NCBI GenBank assembly: GCA_003235465.1
Contig: QJWD01000109.1
Coordinates: 1-5,286 of the forward strand
Direction: 5' to 3'
DNA length: 5,286 nt
Origin: Nitrospirota bacterium
GTDB taxonomy: Bacteria; Nitrospinota; Nitrospinia; Nitrospinales; VA-1
Below, piece by piece: positions 1-5,286 of this stretch. Numbering within the stretch: the first letter of the stretch is position 1; every line of letters begins with the position of its first letter. The notes below the pieces were generated by a model. It had not been told where the DNA came from, searched no databases, and was given only the letters and a program-made list of their open reading frames with translations. The position numbers and the translations under genes were made by a program.

Positions 1-1249
1 CTAGCGCCAGGCCGCCGTGGCCGAGCGGCTTCATGAACAGCAGGTTGAGGATGATGTTGAGCAGCATCGAATAGATGCCGATGCGCGCCGGCGTCTTCGT
101 GTCCTTCAGGGAGTAGTACGCCGGCACGATCACCTTAATGCCGGAAAACGCCGCCAGGCCTAGCGAGTAAAAGAGGAGAGCCGTGGCGGTGCCTTCGGTG
201 GATGCGCGGGTGAATTCGCCTCGCTCCCACAGCGTGCTGACGATGGGAAAGCGCAGGAGGATCAGGCCGACGGTGGCGGGCAGCGTGATGAACAGGATCA
301 GCCGGATGCCGAACCCCAACGTCTTGATGAATTCGCCGGTGGCGTTCCTCGCCGCCTGCGACGACAGCGTGGGCAGGAGCGCCACACCCAGCGCCACGCC
401 GAAGATGCCGAGGGGGAACTGCACCAGGCGGTTGCCGTAGTACAAGTAAGAGATCGAGCCGCCGGGAAGCAGCGAGGCGATGAGCGTGTCGGCGAGGATG
501 TTGAGCTCGTACACCGCGAGGCCGAGGATCACCGGGCCCATCAGGCGGCCCGTGCGGCGGACATCCGGATGCTTGAGATCGAGCGCGCCTGAGAAGCGGA
601 AGCCCTGGCTGAGGGTTTCGGGGATTTGAAGTGCGAGCTGCACCGCGCCGCCGATGAGCACGCCAATGGCGAGGCCGACGATGGGCTCATCGAGCAGAGG
701 CGCGATCCAGAACGCGGCGCCGATCATGCTGATGTTGAGCAGCACCGGTGCGGCGGCGGCGAGGGCGAACTTCTGGAATGAATTCATGATGCCCATGCAG
801 AACGCGGCCAGGCCGATGAAAACCAGATAGGGCGACATCCAGCGCGTGAGCCTCACCGTGAGGTCGAACTTGTCCGGCGCGTCGCGAAAGCCGGGGGCGA
901 ACACGGCGATGACCTCGGGCGCGAAGAGGAACAGGCCGCCGGCGGTGACGGCGAGGCCGATAAGAAGAATGTTCAGCAGGTTGGCGGCGAAGCGCCAGGC
1001 CTGATCCAGCCCCTTCTGGTCGATGATTTCGGTGAACACCGGAATGAACGCCGCCGACATCGCCCCCTCGCCAAGCATCCGGCGCTGCATGTTGGGGATG
1101 CGAAAGGCGACGAAGAACGCGTCCGCCGCCGCCGACGAGCCGAACATCATGGCGATGACCACATCGCGGGCGAAGCCGAACACGCGGGAGAGCAGCGTCA
1201 TCAGGCTCACCGCGCCCGCCGCCCGGCTGACTTTTTGTTCGTTGTTCAT
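1..1249 (-). CDS. murJ: Lipid II flippase MurJ (MviN family), 3' end cut by window edge
   Basis: MurJ is an inner-membrane protein of the MOP exporter superfamily that moves the peptidoglycan precursor lipid II from the cytoplasmic to the outer face of the membrane. The N-terminus carries the family signature: SRVFGFARD at residues 21-29, then ADAFFVAFRIPN and the RRMLGEGAMSAAFIPVF stretch. Residues equivalent to E. coli MurJ R18, R24, D39, R52 and R270 are all present with a constant offset of four (R22, R28, D43, R56 and R274, the last in YYGNRLVQFP). Many hydrophobic helices follow one another, as expected for a 14-TM flippase. 416 complete codons are visible of the ~510-530 usual, so the last helices lie outside the window. 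The ATG at 1249 is chosen because the family homology begins there and an in-frame TAA lies 66 nt upstream with no ATG or GTG between. No Shine-Dalgarno is seen; the leader just upstream is pyrimidine-rich. It is transcribed divergently from the 1402 gene. Confidence 0.96.
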   Translation of the reverse strand, partial: MNNEQKVSRAAGAVSLMTLLSRVFGFARDVVIAMMFGSSAAADAFFVAFRIPNMQRRMLGEGAMSAAFIPVFTEIIDQKGLDQAWRFAANLLNILLIGLAVTAGGLFLFAPEVIAVFAPGFRDAPDKFDLTVRLTRWMSPYLVFIGLAAFCMGIMNSFQKFALAAAAPVLLNISMIGAAFWIAPLLDEPIVGLAIGVLIGGAVQLALQIPETLSQGFRFSGALDLKHPDVRRTGRLMGPVILGLAVYELNILADTLIASLLPGGSISYLYYGNRLVQFPLGIFGVALGVALLPTLSSQAARNATGEFIKTLGFGIRLILFITLPATVGLILLRFPIVSTLWERGEFTRASTEGTATALLFYSLGLAAFSGIKVIVPAYYSLKDTKTPARIGIYSMLLNIILNLLFMKPLGHGGLAL

Positions 1250-1311
1250 CGCGGAAGGAGGAGGGGAATGGGTTTTGCCGGCGGAACGCGAAACCGCCGT
1301 CAGGTCGTTGA

Positions 1312-1320
1312 ATTATAACA
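1312..1320 (-). promoter_or_regulatory. Extended -10 promoter for murJ
   Basis: On the minus strand this reads TGTTATAAT, a perfect TATAAT with the TGn extension. At 17 bp spacing the -35 position reads TTCCCG, a poor match, which is usual for extended -10 promoters. The start point would be near 1305, giving a ~56-nt leader before the ATG at 1249. The site lies in an AT-rich island within GC-rich sequence. A near-palindrome (TTCGCGGGAA, 1331-1340) lies just upstream, between the two divergent promoters, and could be an operator. That last point is inference. Confidence 0.6.
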
Positions 1321-1348
1321 AATTATCGCGTTCGCGGGAACTTATTAA

Positions 1349-1375
1349 TTGAGCCCCGCGGGAGCGTGGTATACT
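1349..1375 (+). promoter_or_regulatory. Putative extended -10 promoter for the 1402 gene
   Basis: TGGTATACT at 1367-1375 is an extended -10 (TGn plus TATACT, 5 of 6 matches to TATAAT). A partial -35, TTGAGC, lies at 1349-1354 with a short 15-bp spacer. The predicted start is near 1382, about 20 nt before the ATG at 1402. This placement argues against the alternative GTG start at 1366, which would sit inside the promoter. Confidence 0.5.
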
Positions 1376-1401
1376 CGCCGGAAAAATTCGCTTGTGGGCC
1401 C

Positions 1402-1962
1402 ATGCCGCGTTTTCATCTCAATATAAAAGACCGCCGCCTGCACGACATAGCCGTCGCCGTGTTCGAGGAAACCGTCATCCTGAAGCGCCAAGAGCGGCTC
1501 ACCCCAGGCAGGTGGGATTTCGCCGTCTTCGGCCCCGACAAGGATGAAACCGTGTTGCGCGAAGGCCACGCCGACCAGGCGATGATCCACCGCGCGCCGG
1601 TTTACATCGCCTCGCTCAGCAAGCTGCGCGCCATGCAGGGAGGGGTGCCGATTGGCGAGTTCATCGGGGAGGACGTGCCCGACGAATACCGGGATCTCGA
1701 AATCGTGCAGGTGGACCCGCTCCGCCCGCTCACCATCAGCAGGAAACTGACGCTGGAGGTGGGGGCGGAACAGGCGATGCGCGAAACCGAGGGCCGCAAT
1801 ATCGCCCTCATCCAGTCGCCCGACGCCAGGCACTGGGCGATTTCGGTGCTCCGCTACCTGCACGAGTGCGACAGCGCCTTTCCCGACCGCGTGCAGGAAG
1901 TGTTCAACGCCCTGCGCGGCGGGCCTCACTCTCGCGGCGGCTCCCGCCGCAGCCTCAACTGA
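1402..1962 (+). CDS. Hypothetical protein, 186 aa, no recognised family
   Basis: I do not recognise this protein. It begins MPRFHLNIKD and appears soluble: no signal peptide or membrane segment, and many charged residues spread along its length. The middle (AMQGGVPIGEFIGEDVPDE, then LEIVQVDPLRPLTI) looks like an alternating strand/helix fold. The last ~15 residues are rich in Gly, Arg and Ser and probably disordered. Codons show the G/C-rich third positions expected of real genes here, and the residue mix is balanced, unlike the Arg/Ala/His-rich antisense reading. An in-frame GTG at 1366 would add 12 residues, but it overlaps the -10 hexamer and its GGGAG is only 2 nt away, so the ATG at 1402 is preferred. 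Only a weak GTGGG precedes that ATG. It is divergent from murJ and convergent with the 2158 gene, so it is probably a single-gene unit. I infer no function. Confidence 0.75.
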   Translation: MPRFHLNIKDRRLHDIAVAVFEETVILKRQERLTPGRWDFAVFGPDKDETVLREGHADQAMIHRAPVYIASLSKLRAMQGGVPIGEFIGEDVPDEYRDLEIVQVDPLRPLTISRKLTLEVGAEQAMRETEGRNIALIQSPDARHWAISVLRYLHECDSAFPDRVQEVFNALRGGPHSRGGSRRSLN

Positions 1963-2157
1963 CAAGGCATTCCGCCGACCCCACCCAGCAAACACTGAAT
2001 ATATCCCCCGCTTAAAGCGATGGAGGATGTTGCCCGTCGTCGGGAAGTTTCACGCCATTTGACCATCGAACGTTGCGCTAAAAATTCTGGATAAAGGAGG
2101 GGAGGATGTTGCCCGTAGTCCGGTGGGTTCCATGCCTTTTCGCCATCGATTGTTATG
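1963..2157. other. Convergent intergenic region with tandem repeat, no clear terminator
   Basis: This stretch separates the stop of the plus-strand 186-aa gene from the stop of the minus-strand 614-aa gene. Apart from the two repeat copies listed separately, it holds ~60 bp (1963-2021) with no recognisable element beyond a tiny CGCTT-A-AAGCG symmetry (2010-2020), too tight to be a terminator stem. No GC-rich hairpin followed by a T-run was found on either strand, although two convergent genes end here. Confidence 0.6.
2022..2095 (-). repeat. Imperfect tandem repeat, distal copy (74 bp)
   Basis: Read on the minus strand, this copy begins TTTATCCAGAATTTTTAG and ends ACGGGCAACATCCTCC. It aligns with 2101-2175 at about 59 of 75 columns by hand, with one single-base gap. 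The opening would encode F-I-Q-N-F-stop, a near match to the real C-terminus F-I-Q-D-F-stop of the 614-aa gene. It therefore looks like a duplicated gene tail plus its downstream flank. The best-conserved blocks are the stop-proximal ATTTTTAG and the 16-base ACGGGCAACATCCTCC end. Confidence 0.8.
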
Positions 2158-2175
2158 CTAAAAATCCTGGATGAA
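2101..2175 (-). repeat. Imperfect tandem repeat, gene-proximal copy (75 bp)
   Basis: This copy carries the last five sense codons and the TAG stop of the 614-aa gene, followed by ~57 bp of downstream sequence ending in the same 16-base block as the distal copy. Only about five bases separate the two copies, giving a period of ~79-80 bp. The unit could be a tandem duplication of the gene's 3' end, or two members of a dispersed repeat family, one of which supplies the gene's stop codon. Confidence 0.8.
2106..2174 (+). CDS. Possible 22-aa small ORF with strong ribosome binding site
   Basis: The ATG at 2106 is preceded by AAGGAGG (2094-2100) at five bases, the best Shine-Dalgarno match in the window. 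The frame encodes 22 residues, beginning MLPVVRWVP and ending CYAKNPG, before a TGA. It lies entirely inside the gene-proximal repeat copy and its 3' part is antisense to the end of the 614-aa gene. In the other copy the equivalent ATG (2027) opens an 11-codon frame that shares only MLPVV, and its GGAGG abuts the ATG. Conservation of the frame is therefore not shown, and the good RBS may be chance in a purine-rich repeat end. Confidence 0.15.
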   Translation: MLPVVRWVPCLFAIDCYAKNPG

Positions 2176-4002
2176 GCGGCGGGCGATGGAGCGGATCTCC
2201 TTGCCGTTCAGCACGTGAAAGCGACGCACCCGTTCCAGCGTCTGGTTTGAGAAGCGTTTGAGCGGGATGTGGATCGGCGTCTTGCCGTAGTGCCTGGCCA
2301 GGCGGCGCCAGGCGGGGAGCATCGGGCAGGGTGCGACGACGGTGACATGGCGTTCCCGCGAATGGCGGAACGCCCCTTCCAACAGCTTTTCCTCCAGTGT
2401 GACGCCGAGTTTGAGCCCCGGGTCCTCCCAGATGTTGAAGATGGGGCGCGGCGGGTAGATCAGCATGCAGCCGCCGTAGAAGGCTTCGCCGATGCCGGGG
2501 CCGATGAGCTTGTTCATGTAATCGGTGGCGTAGAAGCAGAGCGTGGATTCCTCCTTGTGCTCGGCGTACCAGGTTTGCCGCCAGGTGTATTCCGCCGGGT
2601 CGGGCTCGGCGTCGAACAACAGGACGACGACCTCCACCTCGCCTCGCGACGGCGGGATCTCCTTGACGTAAATGTCGCCGGTGTACCAGTGGCGGAGCGT
2701 GTCGCGGATGTCGATGCCGTCCTTGACGGATGAAGTGAACTTTTCCGTTCTGGCCAGGTCGTGGCTGAGCAGGAGGCGCGTTTGCTCGCGCACGTGCGAG
2801 TTGAGGTTTTCGATCTTCTCGTCCTCCGGCGGCCAGGAGCATTGGCCGTACGGGTCCCAGCGGAACTTCCACTCCGTCTGCTTTTCGGCGTCGGGCTCCG
2901 GTTTGAGTTTAAGGGTGCGCCACTCGAGCGCGTGTTCCGACAGGCGGTTTTTCATCGCAACGGGGCCCTCGTCCTCATCGAGCACGGCCTGATCGATGCC
3001 GAGCTCCAGCGTCTCGAGGTCGCCGGGGTCGTCCCTTTGCGGCGGGTAGTGCCTCGCCGCCTCGAGCACCTGGATGGCGAAGGGGTCGCCGCCGATCTGT
3101 TTCGCCGCCGTGATCAGCGTGAACAAGTCCGGCGTCAGGCGCGATTCGAGGAGCGACAGGTTGCGCGCGTATTGCAGGAAGATCATCAATGACTGGGTCG
3201 ACAGATTGTGGTGGCGCAGCTTGTGCTTGGCGAGGAAGCGCTTGCGCGCTTCCAGGAGGATTTCCTTGACCCCGTCCACCGTCACATTGCCGTCGCCCAG
3301 CAGGTTTTCGCGGGCGCGCTCGTACAGGTAGGCGGTGTAGGGGAACTCCGACAGCGCGAAAAACAGCGAGCGCTTGTCGATGTGGTAGAGGCGCGGGCGG
3401 TTTTCCGGCGGCCTCGGTTGTTGAAACTCGAGGCGGCTGTCGTAGGCGGCCTTGATCCACGGCCAGTCGAGCACCGAGCAAACGAGGCGGATGTTGCCGT
3501 ACTCCACCTCCAGGCGGTGCAGGCGGTTGGCCATCCAGCTCGCGCGCAGGTCGTGCTGGCTGCCTTCCGCGGGCGGTTTCAGCACGGCGAGGAGCGCGGC
3601 GATGAATTTCTCCATCGGCAGGCCGCGAAGCGCGAAGGTGTCGGGGAACAGCACCTTGCGGGGTTCGAAGACCTCGGTGCCCATGTCGATGAAGTGGCTG
3701 GGAACCGCCTCCTGCATGGCAATGCGAATCGCCATGATGGCCGGCTGCGTGGGGTCCACCGGCACGTACGTCACCTGGCCGCCGGGTTCCAGAAGCGCGC
3801 TCAGGGTGATCTCCGGCAGGCGCTCGATGCCCGCCATGACGGTGTCCTGGAATTCCCGTGGCAGCGCCACGGCGAGGCAGTCCATGCCCGAAGCCAGGAG
3901 CCGCGCGCGCACCTCGCGGGTGAAATGGCCGCTGCCGTGGACGACGGGGATCGCCTCGATCTTGTCGCTCAGCGTGAAGATGTTTTTTTTCGGCCCGGCC
4001 AC
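2158..4002 (-). CDS. Putative DUF5682/TraB-like protein fused to degenerate vWA domain, 614 aa
   Basis: Likely the partner of the AAA+ ATPase encoded upstream. The N-terminal part resembles DUF5682 (TraB/ChaN-like): HGSGH at 22-26, a strand-helix-strand segment ending AVPSHFIDMG (~78-108) like the family's FSPEW...VPVRFIDLP region, RASWMANRL (153-161) like R-x3-MA, and a helical segment ~265-320. The family's strand-plus-His is replaced by LVCSVLDW (173-180), so the active site looks altered. Residues ~380-614 resemble NorD/CoxE-type vWA proteins: an acidic Trp-rich segment (382-393), KDGIDIRD (427-434), strand VEVVVLLFDAEPD (456-468) where D-x-S-x-S is D-x-E-x-D, and GVTLEEKL (533-540) with the candidate MIDAS Thr535. 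The next strand, VTVVAPC, lacks the usual Asp of TDG. No signal peptide or TM segment, so probably cytosolic. Start GTG at 4002 with GGGAG six to seven nt upstream; 25 nt after the ATPase stop. Gene reality is sure; domain calls are pattern-based. Confidence 0.85.
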   Translation of the reverse strand: MAGPKKNIFTLSDKIEAIPVVHGSGHFTREVRARLLASGMDCLAVALPREFQDTVMAGIERLPEITLSALLEPGGQVTYVPVDPTQPAIMAIRIAMQEAVPSHFIDMGTEVFEPRKVLFPDTFALRGLPMEKFIAALLAVLKPPAEGSQHDLRASWMANRLHRLEVEYGNIRLVCSVLDWPWIKAAYDSRLEFQQPRPPENRPRLYHIDKRSLFFALSEFPYTAYLYERARENLLGDGNVTVDGVKEILLEARKRFLAKHKLRHHNLSTQSLMIFLQYARNLSLLESRLTPDLFTLITAAKQIGGDPFAIQVLEAARHYPPQRDDPGDLETLELGIDQAVLDEDEGPVAMKNRLSEHALEWRTLKLKPEPDAEKQTEWKFRWDPYGQCSWPPEDEKIENLNSHVREQTRLLLSHDLARTEKFTSSVKDGIDIRDTLRHWYTGDIYVKEIPPSRGEVEVVVLLFDAEPDPAEYTWRQTWYAEHKEESTLCFYATDYMNKLIGPGIGEAFYGGCMLIYPPRPIFNIWEDPGLKLGVTLEEKLLEGAFRHSRERHVTVVAPCPMLPAWRRLARHYGKTPIHIPLKRFSNQTLERVRRFHVLNGKEIRSIARRFIQDF

Positions 4003-4027
4003 GAAAGTCTCCCAGGGTATGCCGGTT

Positions 4028-4981
4028 CTAGCGGTCGGCGTCGGGGTGCAGCGGGCTGTCGCCGCCGAAAAAGAAATCGCCGAGGCCCATCGGCAGCTGG
4101 TCGGCGCCGAGCTGGCGTTTCTTTCTCGCGGCCATGCCGTCGAGGTCCAGCGCTTCCTCGCCGAGCACTTTCTCCACCGCCTCGGCCCACGCCTTGTCGC
4201 GCGAGAGCGGGTGGTCCTTCTCCTGGGCGCGGCGCTTGAGCGCGTATTGCAAAATATGCAGGCCGTCGCGCGGCGAAAAATCGAGATCGAGATGATGCGC
4301 CTTCTGCAGGAAGTCGACGGTCATGGCGAGCAACTCGTCCTCGGCGAAGGGCAGGTGGTAGCGCAGGATGGCCATTTCGTCGCGGGCGTCGGGCATGTCG
4401 AGCCTGAGCGTCGGCTGCAGGCGCGACAGGATGTAGTCGGGAATCTCGAACGTCGATTCGTCGCGGTTCATGGTGACGCAGGCGCGGAACTCCCGGTGCG
4501 CGGGAATCTGAATGCCGGCGATGATGGATTCGACGTAGCGCCGGTGGTCGAGCAGGGGCGCAAGCGACGCCCAGCTCTTTTCGTTCATGCGGTTGCCCTC
4601 GTCGAGAATGCAGATGCCGCCGGTCAGCATGGCGCTCACCAGGGGCGAGGCGTGGTAGGAAATTTTTCCCGATTCGGCGAGGACGGGCGTGACCAGCAGG
4701 TCCTCCGGCCGGGTGTCGCTCGTGCACTGAAAGATGTAGAGCGGCTGGTTGCGCTTTCTCGCCGCGGCCATGGCGAGGGTGGTCTTGCCGATGCCGGGCA
4801 TGCCGACGATGCGCGGGGCAAGCGGCAGGTCGCTTTTGCCGACCACGAGCCAGCACGCCAGGGTTTGCTTGAGGACTTCGTCCTGGCCGATCCATTCCGG
4901 CTTCGTCGTGTCGGGACGCGAAAGATTGAGCGTCACCCCGCCCAGGGCGACGGTTTCCTTGTGCTTGGTCGATTGAGTCAC
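4028..4981 (-). CDS. MoxR-family (AAA_5/dynein-related) AAA+ ATPase, 317 aa
   Basis: This is an ATP-driven chaperone-like ring ATPase. Family members remodel or activate a client, typically with a vWA-domain partner. Motifs in order: [11 protein letters not shown] (31-41) at the usual start of the AAA core; Walker [10 protein letters not shown] (60-68); Walker [12 protein letters not shown] (121-131) with D127 and E128; sensor-1 Asn172 in VTMNRDES; candidate arginine finger R187 in LSRLQP; then [13 protein letters not shown] (194-206) leading into the helical lid. The length is normal for MoxR. The C-terminal ~40 residues contain a basic stretch (ARKKRQ) and GDFFFGG, with no known domain. The GTG start at 4981 has GGAG six nt upstream and lies just downstream of a strong promoter; an ATG start is not available near the homology start. 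It is the first gene of a two-gene operon with the vWA-like gene 25 nt downstream. The client is unknown. Confidence 0.93.
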   Translation of the reverse strand: MTQSTKHKETVALGGVTLNLSRPDTTKPEWIGQDEVLKQTLACWLVVGKSDLPLAPRIVGMPGIGKTTLAMAAARKRNQPLYIFQCTSDTRPEDLLVTPVLAESGKISYHASPLVSAMLTGGICILDEGNRMNEKSWASLAPLLDHRRYVESIIAGIQIPAHREFRACVTMNRDESTFEIPDYILSRLQPTLRLDMPDARDEMAILRYHLPFAEDELLAMTVDFLQKAHHLDLDFSPRDGLHILQYALKRRAQEKDHPLSRDKAWAEAVEKVLGEEALDLDGMAARKKRQLGADQLPMGLGDFFFGGDSPLHPDADR

Positions 4982-5013
4982 GAAATTCTCCGGCAGGGGT
5001 GAAGGGTGATTTC

Positions 5014-5043
5014 AGAATATCTTTGCCGCGAGGGGCCTGTCAA
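5014..5043 (-). promoter_or_regulatory. Sigma-70-type promoter for the MoxR operon
   Basis: On the minus strand a perfect -35 TTGACA (5038-5043) is followed after 18 bp by TATTCT (5014-5019, 4 of 6 matches). An alternative -10, GATATT, gives a 16-bp spacer. The start would fall near 5007, leaving a ~25-nt leader with GGAG before the GTG at 4981. The -35 is flanked on both sides by identical hexamers (GGCCCC TTGACA GGCCCC), a possible operator or chance in GC-rich DNA. The position shows that the ATPase and its partner can be transcribed apart from the 5066 gene. Confidence 0.6.
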
Positions 5044-5065
5044 GGGGCCATGCGGAAGCGCGCCG

Positions 5066-5286
5066 TCATTCGAGCAGCTCGCGCCGTTTGCGGGCGTGGT
5101 CCTCTTCGCCGATCAGGCCCTCTTGCTTGAGCTCGTCGAGCAGTTCGAGCTTTTGCCGAATGGCCGGATCGGGCGAAGCCGCCTCCGCCGGTTGGCTCGC
5201 TTCTGGCGGCGCTGTTCGCCCGGCGTCGGGCCGAAAGCCTGTGAGGACGAGCCAGTTGGTCATGTCCTCGAGCAGCGACTTGTAGC
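5066..5286 (-). CDS. C-terminal end of a protein with SHOCT-like domain, 5' end outside window
   Basis: 72 residues and a TGA stop are visible. The frame stays open to the window edge (YKSLLED precedes the first Met), and that Met at 5263 has no well-spaced ribosome binding site, so the gene most likely continues beyond the window. After a short amphipathic/hydrophobic segment (MTNWLVLTGF) comes a Pro/Ala-rich linker, then about 30 residues, KLELLDELKQEGLIGEEDHARKRRELLE-like in pattern (Leu-rich helix, G-L-I turn, acidic then basic helix). This matches the SHOCT (short C-terminal) domain, usually found at the end of varied bacterial proteins and thought to mediate oligomerisation. The main domain is not visible, so no function can be assigned. 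It is co-directional with the MoxR operon, with an 84-nt gap that holds that operon's promoter and no obvious terminator. Confidence 0.7.
   Translation of the reverse strand, partial: YKSLLEDMTNWLVLTGFRPDAGRTAPPEASQPAEAASPDPAIRQKLELLDELKQEGLIGEEDHARKRRELLE

Noticed and set aside
1366..1401. Upstream GTG start for the 186-aa gene
   Set aside because: It overlaps the extended -10 promoter, its purine-rich sequence is only 2 nt away, and the added codons lack the G/C third-position bias.
1345..1995. Minus-strand open frame of 216 codons opposite the 186-aa gene
   Set aside because: It is rich in Ala, Arg, His and Gly, starts without a supporting ribosome binding site, and exists because the plus-strand gene has G/C at third positions. 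The plus-strand reading has the balanced composition.
2022..2175. CRISPR-like or terminator interpretation of the repeats
   Set aside because: Only two long imperfect copies with about five bases between them, no spacers, and no stable hairpin followed by a T-run; only 3-4 bp stems such as CCCG-ACGA-CGGG could be found.
3208..4239. Plus-strand open frame of 343 codons
   Set aside because: Antisense shadow of the 614-aa gene and the end of the ATPase gene; compositionally skewed to Arg, Ala, His and Gln, with no domain.
3969..4895. Minus-strand open frame of 308 codons in another frame over the ATPase gene
   Set aside because: It overlaps a gene with intact Walker A, Walker B and sensor motifs, and is Arg/Pro/Ala-rich.
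3452..5002. Plus-strand open frame of 516 codons across the module
   Set aside because: It spans the junction of two well-supported minus-strand genes, shows no motif, and its first half is Arg/Ser-rich and its second half Val/Gly/Arg-rich, as expected of antisense GC-rich coding DNA.

Overview
This is a GC-rich bacterial window (roughly 60-65% G+C by eye, with strong G/C preference at third codon positions). MurJ, an extended -10 and a TTGACA-type promoter all fit a bacterium with a peptidoglycan wall and a sigma-70-like factor. No gene here fixes the taxon. A Gram-negative, deltaproteobacterium-like organism is a guess only.

Layout. Positions 1-1249 (minus) hold the first 416 codons of the lipid II flippase murJ, cut by the window edge. 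Positions 1250-1401 are a divergent intergenic region with an extended -10 promoter facing each way. Positions 1402-1962 (plus) hold an unrecognised 186-aa protein. Positions 1963-2157 are a convergent intergenic region dominated by two imperfect tandem copies of a ~75-bp unit at ~80-bp spacing. One copy contains the stop codon and last codons of the next gene. Positions 2158-4002 and 4028-4981 (both minus) form a compact two-gene operon, read from right to left. The first gene is a MoxR/dynein-type AAA+ ATPase. The second is a 614-aa protein that I read as a fusion of a DUF5682/TraB-like N-terminal region with a degenerate von Willebrand factor A (vWA) domain related to NorD/CoxE. A well-formed promoter lies just upstream, at 5014-5043. 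Positions 5066-5286 (minus) are the C-terminal end of another protein that finishes in a SHOCT-like domain.

How the genes may work together. MoxR ATPases usually act with a vWA-domain partner to remodel, insert cofactors into, or activate a client protein. Larger loci add a DUF5682 (TraB/ChaN-like) protein. Here the DUF5682-like and vWA-like parts appear to sit in one polypeptide made with the ATPase, so the classical three-component module seems condensed into two genes. The vWA metal site is altered (D-x-E-x-D in place of D-x-S-x-S) and the TraB-like catalytic residues are mostly missing. This makes the pair the most interesting part of the window. The ATPase call is firm. The domain reading of its partner rests on hand pattern-matching and needs a profile or structure check. 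MurJ and the 186-aa gene have no evident functional tie to the module.
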